Shown here: piece after piece, positions 29,950 through 37,948 of the stretch
Layout: each line of letters opens with the position of its first letter
How positions within the stretch are numbered: the first letter of the stretch is position 1
Assembly: GCA_020436125.1 (NCBI GenBank)
Contig: JAGQYK010000024.1
Span: forward strand, 1-45,796
From: Cyclobacteriaceae bacterium
GTDB taxonomy: Bacteria > Bacteroidota > Bacteroidia > Cytophagales > Cyclobacteriaceae
DNA: 45,796 nucleotides
Reading direction: 5' to 3'
The notes under the pieces: generated by a model
The model's input: only the letters and a program-made list of their open reading frames with translations
Databases searched by the model: none
What the model was told of the DNA's origin: nothing
Made by a program: the position numbers and the translations under genes

Positions 29950-31122
29950 ATGAATCATATTTCAAAAATATATTTTATAACACTTGCCCTTGGTGGCACG
30001 CTTCTGGCATCTTGCACAAATCCAACGTTGCCATTGGAAACCATTGAGCATACTGCCGAAGAAGAGAATTCGGTTGTCTTTACCAAAGCCCAATTCAATA
30101 CAGCAGGAATAAATTTCGGTCAAATCGAAGAAAAACAAATAAGTGGCACCATTAAGGTGAATGGATTACTTGATGTCCCCCCACAACAATTAGCCAATGT
30201 TTCGGTCCCGTTAGGAGGATTCCTCAAAAATAGTGAATTGCTGCAAGGCACCAGAGTGAAAAAAGGCCAGCGTATCGCAACGATCGAAAACATAGAATTC
30301 GTCCAACTGCAGCAAGATTATCTTGAAGCAAGGAATCAATTAGAATATGCAAAGGCAGATTTTGAACGGCAGCAGGAACTGGCTAAAGAAAATGTCAATG
30401 CGAAAAAAACACTGCAATTCGCCAAGACGAACTATTACAACTGGCAGGCCAAATCGAAAGGTTTTCAAGAGAAGCTGAAAATGTTAAACATAAATATTAG
30501 CTCACTTGAAGCGGGCAACATTTCTAGCTCCATCCCCATATATGCGCCAATTTCCGGATACGTTACCGAAGTAAATGTGAACATTGGTAAGTATGTGAAT
30601 CCCAGTGACGTGTTATTTGAAATTGTTGACACAAATCATCTGCATGCCGAACTTATTGTGTTTGAAAAGGATGTTCCTAAACTTAAGATAGGTCAAAAGG
30701 TGAGATTCACGTTGGCCAATGAGTCAACAGAACGAATGGCTACCATATTTTTGATTGGACGCAAAATTACAACCAATCGGACAATCAGAATTCATTGTCA
30801 CATTGATAAGGAGGATACTCAACTTCTTCCTGGCATGTACCTAAAAGCTCTGGTTGAAGCAGGGGGAGCTTTGGTGCAAGCTTTACCTGATGAGGCTATT
30901 CTAGATTATCAAGGTAAAAAATACATTTTTGTCAACACAAATGGCAATGCTTCAAATGAGGGGTATCAATTTCGAATGATCGAAATTGAAGTCGGAAGCA
31001 GTGAACTAGGGTATACGGAAGTGAAGCTCCCTGATGACTATGAGAAAGATTTTAAAGTAGTAACAAAGGGCGCTTACGCTATCTTATCAATGATGAAAAA
31101 CAGCGAGGAAGAAGGTCATTAG
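29950..31122 (+). CDS. czcB: CzcB/CusB-type periplasmic adaptor lipoprotein
   Basis: 390 residues. Lipoprotein signal with LLASC (Cys22). Then a beta-barrel/lipoyl part (VNGLLDVPPQQLANVSVPLGG), a coiled-coil hairpin (about 115-180, QQDYLEARNQLEYAKADF), the second lipoyl half (IYAPISGYVTEVNVNIGKYV) and the membrane-proximal domain. It joins the RND pump to the outer-membrane factor and may hand it metal. It starts 7 bases after czcA. Histidine- or methionine-rich metal sites typical of CusB are not obvious. Confidence 0.92.
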   Translation: MNHISKIYFITLALGGTLLASCTNPTLPLETIEHTAEEENSVVFTKAQFNTAGINFGQIEEKQISGTIKVNGLLDVPPQQLANVSVPLGGFLKNSELLQGTRVKKGQRIATIENIEFVQLQQDYLEARNQLEYAKADFERQQELAKENVNAKKTLQFAKTNYYNWQAKSKGFQEKLKMLNINISSLEAGNISSSIPIYAPISGYVTEVNVNIGKYVNPSDVLFEIVDTNHLHAELIVFEKDVPKLKIGQKVRFTLANESTERMATIFLIGRKITTNRTIRIHCHIDKEDTQLLPGMYLKALVEAGGALVQALPDEAILDYQGKKYIFVNTNGNASNEGYQFRMIEIEVGSSELGYTEVKLPDDYEKDFKVVTKGAYAILSMMKNSEEEGH

Positions 31123-31162
31123 GAATTTCTAAGTTTCACTATTAATCATTCACGATGCGACC

Positions 31163-31774
31163 ATGATAACGCTTATAGGAGGAAGTCTTGTACTAAGTAT
31201 TTTGCACGCGCTGATCCCAAATCATTGGCTTCCGATCTTGGCCATTGGTAAAAAGGAGGGTTGGTCAATTGCACAAACAACCAAGATTACTATTTTGTCA
31301 GGATTTGCACACGCTTTAAGTACCGTGTTGATTGGCTTCTTAGTGGGTTTTATTGGAGTCAGTTTATCAGATCAACCCTATTTTTCAAACTTTATTACTC
31401 CGGGTATACTCATCTTGTTAGGTGTGTTCTATATCTATCAGCACCATCACCACAAACATTTTCATCTTCATGGAACAAATCAAGGCAGTTCAAATTACAA
31501 AGTAGTTGCTGGTCTGGTCATTGCCATGTTCTTCTCGCCATGTTTTGAAATTGAGGCCTACTTTCTAATGGCAGGGTCTCACGGGGGCTGGCAAGAAATG
31601 ATGCTTCTTGCAGTGTTATATACTGTCGTGACAGTTAGTGGTATGACACTTTGGGTAAGGATTGCCTACAAAGGTATAGTCAAGCTTAACTGGCACACCC
31701 TTGAACATAATGCGGGAATAATAACAGGTTGGACATTGATTGCGACAGGTCTAGTCTCATTCGCCTTTTCTTAA
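31163..31774 (+). CDS. NicO/RcnA- or UreH-like metal permease
   Basis: 203 residues with about six membrane segments. TM1 begins with SILHALIPNHWLPILAIGKKEGWS and a second segment has SGFAHALSTVLIGFLVG. These HALxPxHW and FAHALST repeats are typical of the NicO/RcnA/UreH-like and related Bacteroidota permeases. A histidine-rich loop, QHHHHKHFHLHG (about 93-104), can bind Ni, Co or Zn. It is likely an exporter or transfer protein for a divalent metal, placed between the RND adaptor and the P-type ATPase. The exact family is uncertain. Confidence 0.75.
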   Translation: MITLIGGSLVLSILHALIPNHWLPILAIGKKEGWSIAQTTKITILSGFAHALSTVLIGFLVGFIGVSLSDQPYFSNFITPGILILLGVFYIYQHHHHKHFHLHGTNQGSSNYKVVAGLVIAMFFSPCFEIEAYFLMAGSHGGWQEMMLLAVLYTVVTVSGMTLWVRIAYKGIVKLNWHTLEHNAGIITGWTLIATGLVSFAFS

Positions 31775-31790
31775 AAATGATATTTATAAA

Positions 31791-33701
31791 ATGATGAAAA
31801 AAAATAAGAGCATTAATCAGAATATAAAAGAACCTAAGGGGTGGATTGATCACTGGCCTTTGCTGCTATCCCTCATTATCCTCTTAATCATGCTTACCCT
31901 TGATTATGGCTTCAAGTACAGACCAGACTTTGCGTTTGAGTTGGCGATATATACATCTGCCTATTTGTTGACAGGTTACAATGTGTTAAATCTCGCTTTT
32001 CGCAAAGCTATTCGATTCGATATTTTCAATGAGTTCTTCCTGATGAGTGTAGCCACCATAGGGGCTTTTGCGATTGGATCCTATAGTGAAGGGGTTGCAG
32101 TGATGGTTTTTTACTCTATCGGTGAATGGTTTCAGGATTCTGCAGTTAACAAAGCGAAAAGAAACATCAAGGCATTGCTTGACATTCGACCGGAAGAAGT
32201 GACCGTCATTAAAGATGGCTTGCCACAAATTCTAAATCCTAGAGAGGTAAAGATTGGTGATATTTTTCAAGTAAAGGCAGGGGAGAAGGTTGCATTAGAT
32301 GGTGTGCTTCAATCTAACCTATCCACTTTCAATACAGCTGCTCTGACAGGTGAGAGCAAGCCGGATACAATTCGAAGTGGAGAACCTGTGTTTGCAGGTA
32401 TGATTAATCTTGACAAAGTGTCTGAAGTAAAAGTCACTTCATTATTTCAGGATAGTAAACTGAGCAAGATATTAGAAATGGTTCAGGATGCAACTGCTCG
32501 AAAATCGCAGACGCAATTGTTCATCAGCAGGTTTGCCAAAGTTTATACGCCCATCGTTTTTGCTCTGGCCATAGCTGTTTGCTTTCTGCCTTTTTTCTTT
32601 ATCGACCTTTATGTTTTTGATGTTTGGTTTTATAGGGCGTTGGTATTTTTGGTTATTAGTTGCCCCTGTGCATTGGTAGTGTCAATTCCTCTGGGATATT
32701 TTGGCGGAATTGGATTGGCTTCCAAGAACGGAATACTTTTTAAGGGCTCCAATTATCTCGATGTAATGACCCTGGTTGATACTGTGGTTATGGACAAAAC
32801 TGGAACACTTACCAAGGGGATATTTAAAGTGCAGGACGTGGTCGCAAAAGATTTTGATAAGGATGATTTGTTAAAATTCGTAACTGGCATCGAAAGCCAA
32901 TCCACTCATCCAATCGCCAGAGCCATTACTGAATTCGCAGGGAAAATGAATGGTGAGTTAAGGATCGAAAACGTAGAGGAAATATCTGGGCACGGCCTGA
33001 AAGGGGACGTGAACGGGAAAATGATATTGGCTGGTAACACAAAGCTACTAAAGAAATTTAGCGTTGTTTACCCTCAAGAAGTCGAGTCCTTGGTTGATAC
33101 TGTAGTTGCTGTGGCGGTGAATAACAAGTACGCAGGTTATATAACAATCGCTGATAAAATCAAGGAAGATGCAAAACTTGCGATTGACGAACTACATAAA
33201 CTGGGTATTCTCACTGTAATGCTATCGGGAGATAAGCAAAGTGTGGTATCGCAAGTTGCGAAGACACTAGGAATTGATAATGCATATGGGAACCTGTTAC
33301 CAGATGGGAAAGTTGAAAAGGTGCAAGCGCTAAAAGATCAAGGAAAAAAAATTGCATTTATTGGTGATGGTGTAAATGATGCACCTGTTGTGGCTCTTGC
33401 AGATGCTGGGGTGGCCATGGGTGGTCTTGGAAGCGATGCTACCATTGAAACGGCAGATATTGTCATTCAAAATGATCAACCTTCCAAAATTGTTTCAGCC
33501 ATCAAAATTGGTAGAATTACCAAACGCATTGTTTGGCAAAACATAACGATGGCAATGGGTGTAAAAATCATTGTTCTGATATTAGGTGCCGGAGGAGTTG
33601 CAACACTTTGGGAAGCCGTAATTGCGGATGTTGGAGTAGCATTATTGGCGATCCTAAATGCAGTGAGGATTCAAAACTTAAGGAATTTCATTATAGTGTA
33701 A
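31791..33701 (+). CDS. P1B-type metal ATPase, Zn/Cd/Pb group
   Basis: 636 residues. Catalytic Asp335 in DKTGTLTKG, TGES in the actuator domain (AALTGESKP), HP in the nucleotide domain (STHPIARAI) and GDGVNDAPV are present. The membrane metal site is C291-P-C293, and the last helices have VIADVGVALLAILNAVRI, whose aspartate is typical of the ZntA/CadA (P1B-2) group. So it exports Zn, Cd or Pb, and possibly Hg. No N-terminal HMA domain: the protein starts with two ATGs and a short basic tail. Last cargo gene of the element. Confidence 0.92.
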   Translation: MMKKNKSINQNIKEPKGWIDHWPLLLSLIILLIMLTLDYGFKYRPDFAFELAIYTSAYLLTGYNVLNLAFRKAIRFDIFNEFFLMSVATIGAFAIGSYSEGVAVMVFYSIGEWFQDSAVNKAKRNIKALLDIRPEEVTVIKDGLPQILNPREVKIGDIFQVKAGEKVALDGVLQSNLSTFNTAALTGESKPDTIRSGEPVFAGMINLDKVSEVKVTSLFQDSKLSKILEMVQDATARKSQTQLFISRFAKVYTPIVFALAIAVCFLPFFFIDLYVFDVWFYRALVFLVISCPCALVVSIPLGYFGGIGLASKNGILFKGSNYLDVMTLVDTVVMDKTGTLTKGIFKVQDVVAKDFDKDDLLKFVTGIESQSTHPIARAITEFAGKMNGELRIENVEEISGHGLKGDVNGKMILAGNTKLLKKFSVVYPQEVESLVDTVVAVAVNNKYAGYITIADKIKEDAKLAIDELHKLGILTVMLSGDKQSVVSQVAKTLGIDNAYGNLLPDGKVEKVQALKDQGKKIAFIGDGVNDAPVVALADAGVAMGGLGSDATIETADIVIQNDQPSKIVSAIKIGRITKRIVWQNITMAMGVKIIVLILGAGGVATLWEAVIADVGVALLAILNAVRIQNLRNFIIV

Positions 33702-33862
33702 GTGTGGCTAAAGCGCGATCGCTCAATCCAATGAAAGTGGGCGCTGAGCTTGCAAAAAGTAATTGAGAGAGGAGGTTGAAGGTCCGATTAATAATCCTAT
33801 GAGATTAGTTTGAATAAAATTTCACTAACATTATCTTTATCAAAGATTTGCAGTCAATCTGT
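33702..33862. other. Right-end non-coding stretch of the element
   Basis: No gene seen. A short in-frame continuation after the ATPase is not protein-like. An imperfect AGATT/AATCT inverted repeat is near 33844-33859. Confidence 0.4.
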
Positions 33863-33883
33863 TTGGTGAGTTTTCTGGTGAGT
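33863..33883 (+). repeat. End repeat, right copy
   Basis: TTGGTGAGT-N3-CTGGTGAGT, matching the left copy at 6754-6774 in the same orientation and phasing, 60 bases inside the right attachment core. Confidence 0.6.
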
Positions 33884-33943
33884 ATAGGAATTTGCCAATC
33901 ATAAAATACTGATAATCAGCAGAGGTAGAATAGGGTTCAAGGA

Positions 33944-33957
33944 CCTCCTCCTCTGCA
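33944..33957 (+). repeat. Right attachment site core (att), displaced tRNA-Ser end
   Basis: CCTCCTCCTCTGCA, identical to 6642-6655. The preceding bases GGGTTCAAGGA resemble the tRNA T loop with four changes, so this is a partial, mutated tRNA 3' end. Confidence 0.8.
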
Positions 33958-33960
33958 CCT

Positions 33961-33984
33961 AACCCTGACTTGTCAGGGTTTTTT
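33961..33984 (+). terminator. Terminator stranded beyond the right end
   Basis: CCCTGAC (33963-33969), 2-base gap, GTCAGGG (33972-33978), then six T. It follows the displaced tRNA end by 3 bases, so it is probably the original terminator of tRNA-Ser. Confidence 0.75.
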
Positions 33985-34031
33985 GTTTTACAGCATTTAT
34001 TTACCGGAACGAATGGGTTGCCCACTTGGCC

Positions 34032-34436
34032 CTAAGCACTCAATCTATTGATTATCCCTGAAATTACTTCCTGTTTTACAGGTTTGATTAAGTAATCGGA
34101 TACTTCATTTATGTGCTTGGCCTTTTCCAAATCATCGGTGTGTGATGAGGAGGTAACAATGTAAATATTGATTTTCTTTCCAAGCTTTGGGCGAATAACG
34201 GAGTACTCGTCAAGAAACTTCCAACCATTCATAATGGGCATATTGATATCCAGAAAAATTACATCTGGTAGTTTATCCACTTGCCCAATATGATCCACCA
34301 AAAAATTGAGGGCAGGTTTGCCATCCGGAAAGATCAAAATATTTTCGGCAGCACTACTAGACTTTATGGCCCTCGTTAATATATACTGGCTGGTCTCGTC
34401 ATCATCTACAACACAAAGGGTAAGCTTCTTGATCAC
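34032..34436 (-). CDS. Single-domain response regulator (CheY-like receiver)
   Basis: 134 residues, just a receiver domain. Acidic pocket in VVDDDET (residues 9-15), phospho-acceptor Asp63 in FLDINMP, switch Thr/Ser in IYIVTSSSH and the conserved lysine in LIKPVK. No output domain, so it works as a phospho-relay or by protein contact. Such Rcp1-like regulators are common in Bacteroidota. No kinase is next to it. It lies 47 bases outside the stranded terminator; the palindrome TCCCA-N3-TGGGA is 92 bases upstream of its start. Confidence 0.92.
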   Translation of the reverse strand: MIKKLTLCVVDDDETSQYILTRAIKSSSAAENILIFPDGKPALNFLVDHIGQVDKLPDVIFLDINMPIMNGWKFLDEYSVIRPKLGKKINIYIVTSSSHTDDLEKAKHINEVSDYLIKPVKQEVISGIINRLSA

Positions 34437-34527
34437 GCTAGCTGGTTTAAAGCATTAGTATCAAGATACAAATATAGTGGCAAAAGAGCGGCCCATTTAT
34501 TTCCTTTTGCAGCAATTAGTTACATGA

Positions 34528-34540
34528 TCCCAAAATGGGA
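34528..34540. promoter_or_regulatory. Palindrome TCCCAAAATGGGA upstream of the response regulator
   Basis: Third occurrence of the TCCCA-N3-TGGGA motif in this window (others at 3765 and 4494), again upstream of a minus-strand gene. Confidence 0.45.
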
Positions 34541-34767
34541 CGTTAAAGATAATCCCTAATTTAACTTCGGCATACTGTTCTGTCAGTCAGTCAAAAAACA
34601 AACTAATCATCAAAGATTAGACAAACGACCAACACAAAATTATAGTGGGGATAAAATACCCGGCATAATTCTGATGAGTATCTATGTTAAAGACGAGTTT
34701 AATAATTTAAAATTTTACAAGTAAGTACCTGTATAGAAAAAAATATTTTTATGTGAATTTATCCCAA

Positions 34768-34777
34768 TGGTATACCA
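34768..34777. promoter_or_regulatory. Palindrome TGGTATACCA upstream of susC
   Basis: A perfect 10-base palindrome 141 bases before susC. A related GGTAT-N3-ATACC sits between susC and susD (37914-37926). Confidence 0.35.
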
Positions 34778-34865
34778 CTTGTACAAATATTTTTCGTGTT
34801 ACTCAATCATTAAGTTTTTTACCTTTTAAAGGGCTTATTACTCATTCATACAGTTTTAAATTTTG

Positions 34866-34893
34866 CGGCAATTCATTCTGCCGATATTTTTTT
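34866..34893 (+). terminator. Possible attenuator before susC
   Basis: CGGCA (34866-34870) pairs with TGCCG (34879-34883), followed by a run of seven T (34887-34893), 25 bases before the susC ATG. The stem is short. Confidence 0.35.
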
Positions 34894-34918
34894 AAAGTTT
34901 AAAACTAAAACACAAACT

Positions 34919-37903
34919 ATGAGTAAAAATTACCCACTAATCTTTTTGCTTCTACTATTCCTTCTTCCAGGAATTGTACAAGCTCAAAGTAGAACTGTAA
35001 CCGGAACGGTTACTTATTCAGACGATGCATCAGGTATTCCTGGTGTGAACGTGCTTGTGAAAGGGACTTCCACAGGAGTAGTTACCGATTTCAATGGTAG
35101 CTACACTATCCAAGTTCCCTCAGACAATTCAAGACTGGTGTTTTCCTTTATTGGATTTACAACACAAGAAGTCCTGGTTGGAACAAATTCCAAAATTGAC
35201 GTCAAGATGTCAGAAGATGTGCAACAGCTTTCAGAGATCGTTGTGACAGGATATGGCGAGCAAGAAAGGAAGACACTTACCAGTGCCATTTCTTCGATTG
35301 ACAAGTCGGCAATAGAAAATCTGCCAGCTCCCAGTCCGGATGTATTGATGCAAGGTCGCGCATCAGGTGTACTTGTTACTTCTAATTCAGGTACTCCTGG
35401 TGGAGGGATTTCAGTGCGTGTACGTGGATCAACTTCTGTAAATGCAGGTAATGATCCTCTATATGTAATTGATGGGATACCTATGCAATCAACGGTTATT
35501 GCCAATGATGGAGACTTGGCTAACGAAGGTGTGGGTGGACAGCAATCTAACCCGATGGCTGATATCAACCCTGCAGACATAGAGTCAATCGAAGTATTGA
35601 AAGATGCCTCTGCTACTGCAATTTATGGTGCTCGTGCTGCCAATGGTGTAGTATTGATCACCACTAAAAGAGGTAATAACAAGGGAACCAAAATCAATGT
35701 AGGTTCTTATTATGGTGTTCAAAATGCTTGGAAGAAGCCTGACCTTGTTGATGGCCCTACATTTGAAATGCTTCGCAATGAAGCCGCTGTAAATAACGGA
35801 GGTGCGCCTATCTATGCCGATCCGGCAAATGCTATCAATACCAATTATCCAGACCAAATATTTAGAGAAGCTGCTATTAGTAACTTCGATATCTCTGTTA
35901 CTGGAGGTGATAACAAATTGCAGTACATGATATCGGGATCTAAATTCAATCAGGAAGGTATTATCCAACCAAGTGAGTTTGATCGCGCTACAGGCAGACT
36001 CAATTTAGATGCATTTGTAACTGACAAATTGAAAATAGGTACTAGCATTCTTTACTCTAAAAACACACGTAATAGAGTAAACAATGATGACAATATTAGT
36101 GGAGCATTGGGAGGCACCTTTTTCTTCCCTCCAAATCTACCGGCCTATCAACCTGATGGTTCATATACCAAGTTTAGCATATTTGAAAACCCATTGGCGG
36201 TAATCAATGAGAATAATATCTCAATGAAAACTAACAGAGTGTTGGCGAACGTTTACGCTGAGTACGAATTCTTCCCAGGATTATCACTTCGCTCTACCTA
36301 TAGTCAGGATTATTCAAGCACAAGAGAAGACACTTATATTAATACCAAATTGAACAGTGGTGCTGCTGTAAATGGAAGTGCTGTTTCTGCTGTGACCACT
36401 TCTGAAAGCTGGATACAGGAAAATGTATTGAATTATCAAAAGCGTTTTGGCTCAGATCACAATTTGGGTGTTCTTTTAGGGACTACGCTGCAGGAATCAA
36501 TAATAGATAAAACTCGTGCTTCAGGAACTGGTTTTCCAAGTGACGATTTTACAAGAATAGCTTCTGCAGCAGTGCAACAATCTTTATCTATAGGTTCAAG
36601 CTGGGGTATTGCTTCCTTGTTTACTAGAATAAATTACGGATACAAAGACAAATACCTGATCACTGTAAACGCAAGACGGGATGCTTCATCACGATTTGGT
36701 AAGTCTAATCAGTGGGGAACATTTCCATCAGTTGCCTTAGGTTGGGTAGTTAGTGAAGAATCTTTCATGGATGACGTAAACGCCTTGAGCAGCTTGAAAT
36801 TTAGGGTGAGCTATGGTATCACAGGAAACCAGAATGGAATTAAAGATTTCCAAGCAAGAGGACTATGGACTGGTGGAGCGAATTACACATCAACTCCAGG
36901 TACAGAAGGATCTCAATTACCCAATCCAGATTTGAAATGGGAGCGTACGGGACAATTTGATATTGGTTTAGACATGGCTCTTTTCCAAAATAAGCTCAAC
37001 GTAACTTTTGATTATTATGACAAAAAGACGACTGACTTGTTACTTGATGTCCCTGTCCCTCGCACTACAGGATTCAATTCGTTGTTCCAGAACTTTGGTG
37101 AGATGAAAAACACAGGATTTGAACTTTCAATTTCTGGAGATATTGTAAAACAAACCAATTTCAGTTGGAATGCTATGTTCAACGTAGCACAAAACAAGAA
37201 TGAAATAGTAAAACTAGCTCAACCCATCCCTGTTTATAATAGAGATATCATCCGTTTGGAGGAAGGTATTCCGTTGTATTCCTATTGGATGCATGAGCAA
37301 TTGGGCGTAAGACCTGAAGACGGAAGTCCAATCTGGAGACAAGTAGATAATAACCGACCATTCGATCCAAACATTGACCGCTTTATCGTTGGTAATGCAT
37401 GGCCTGATTTCTTTGGTGGATTAACCAACAATCTGAAATACAAAAACATCGACATGATGATTTTCTTTCAGTATTCTCTGGGCAACGACCAATTATACTG
37501 GAGCAGATTCTTTCAGGAGCATGGCGGAACACGTAACACTGGTTTCTTAACAAGTCAATTGGATCGCTGGCAACAACCTGGAGACGTTACTATGGTACCA
37601 AAAATGACCAATGCTAATTACGCAGCGAACTTACGCCCGTCTAGATTGGTTGAAGATGGTTCTTATGCAAGGCTTAAGAACCTTACTATCGGATACACAT
37701 TCCCGTCTTCTTTGATAAGCAAACTTGGTTTGAGCAACGCACGTATCTATATGTCAGGGCAAAACCTACTGACATTTACTAACTATTCTGGAATGGATCC
37801 AGAGGTAAATGCTACTGCTTCTACTGCATTGACTCAAGGTGTTGATTTTTATACCATGCCCCAACCACGTGTGATAATGGGCGGTGTTAATCTAACATTC
37901 TAA
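34919..37903 (+). CDS. SusC/RagA-family TonB-linked outer-membrane transporter
   Basis: 994 residues. Signal peptide to about residue 22 (LLPGIVQAQ), a carboxypeptidase-D-like domain (about 24-105, GTVTYSDDASGIPGVNVLVKG), a TonB box region (about 108-115, SEIVVTGYG), a plug domain (about 116-235, GRASGVLVTSNSGTPGGGISVRVRG) and a large barrel ending in VIMGGVNLTF. It imports a polymer or peptide ligand with energy from TonB-ExbBD, with the SusD partner as the lid. The ligand cannot be told; no enzyme genes lie next to it. The length is typical. Confidence 0.95.
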   Translation: MSKNYPLIFLLLLFLLPGIVQAQSRTVTGTVTYSDDASGIPGVNVLVKGTSTGVVTDFNGSYTIQVPSDNSRLVFSFIGFTTQEVLVGTNSKIDVKMSEDVQQLSEIVVTGYGEQERKTLTSAISSIDKSAIENLPAPSPDVLMQGRASGVLVTSNSGTPGGGISVRVRGSTSVNAGNDPLYVIDGIPMQSTVIANDGDLANEGVGGQQSNPMADINPADIESIEVLKDASATAIYGARAANGVVLITTKRGNNKGTKINVGSYYGVQNAWKKPDLVDGPTFEMLRNEAAVNNGGAPIYADPANAINTNYPDQIFREAAISNFDISVTGGDNKLQYMISGSKFNQEGIIQPSEFDRATGRLNLDAFVTDKLKIGTSILYSKNTRNRVNNDDNISGALGGTFFFPPNLPAYQPDGSYTKFSIFENPLAVINENNISMKTNRVLANVYAEYEFFPGLSLRSTYSQDYSSTREDTYINTKLNSGAAVNGSAVSAVTTSESWIQENVLNYQKRFGSDHNLGVLLGTTLQESIIDKTRASGTGFPSDDFTRIASAAVQQSLSIGSSWGIASLFTRINYGYKDKYLITVNARRDASSRFGKSNQWGTFPSVALGWVVSEESFMDDVNALSSLKFRVSYGITGNQNGIKDFQARGLWTGGANYTSTPGTEGSQLPNPDLKWERTGQFDIGLDMALFQNKLNVTFDYYDKKTTDLLLDVPVPRTTGFNSLFQNFGEMKNTGFELSISGDIVKQTNFSWNAMFNVAQNKNEIVKLAQPIPVYNRDIIRLEEGIPLYSYWMHEQLGVRPEDGSPIWRQVDNNRPFDPNIDRFIVGNAWPDFFGGLTNNLKYKNIDMMIFFQYSLGNDQLYWSRFFQEHGGTRNTGFLTSQLDRWQQPGDVTMVPKMTNANYAANLRPSRLVEDGSYARLKNLTIGYTFPSSLISKLGLSNARIYMSGQNLLTFTNYSGMDPEVNATASTALTQGVDFYTMPQPRVIMGGVNLTF

Positions 37904-37913
37904 TAAATATTTA

Positions 37914-37926
37914 GGTATGGAATACC
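37914..37926. promoter_or_regulatory. Inverted repeat GGTAT-GGA-ATACC between susC and susD
   Basis: A 13-base inverted repeat in the 45-base gap; an alternative pairing TATGG/CCATA overlaps it. It may set relative expression of the two genes or be a site related to 34768-34777. Confidence 0.3.
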
Positions 37927-37948
37927 ATAATCAAAAAACAACAAGTAA

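Larger units (their letters stand above)
6642..33957. mobile_element. Integrative mobilizable element with defence and metal cargo, about 27.3 kb
   Basis: It is bounded by a 14-bp direct repeat of the tRNA-Ser 3' end, with a tyrosine recombinase as the first gene inside the left end. The backbone contains a relaxase, MobC, a primase and an excisionase-like gene, and there are no type IV secretion genes. It should therefore excise and integrate by itself but need a helper element for transfer. The layout is: integrase, defence genes, mobilization/replication block read leftward, then the metal cluster read rightward. The gene order resembles NBU-type elements, extended by cargo on both sides. 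Confidence 0.85.
34437..34918. other. Divergent control region before susC
   Basis: About 480 bases, AT-rich, without a gene. It contains the TCCCA-N3-TGGGA palindrome (34528-34540), TGGTATACCA (34768-34777) and a hairpin with T-run (34866-34893). Confidence 0.5.

Noticed and set aside
18267-33701. A mercuric reductase or organomercurial lyase hidden in the metal cluster
   Set aside because: No flavoprotein motif, NAD-binding GxGxxG or MerB-like frame in either strand; all sizeable frames are accounted for.
33533-33766. Plus-strand ORF overlapping the end of the P-type ATPase
   Set aside because: A shadow of the ATPase frame with a short unrelated tail.
6642-33957. CRISPR array or insertion sequence within the element
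   Set aside because: No regularly spaced repeats and no transposase gene found.
33920-33957. Second tRNA gene at the right end
   Set aside because: Only the T-loop-like and acceptor 3' part are present; there is no anticodon arm or 5' acceptor strand, so it is a displaced fragment.
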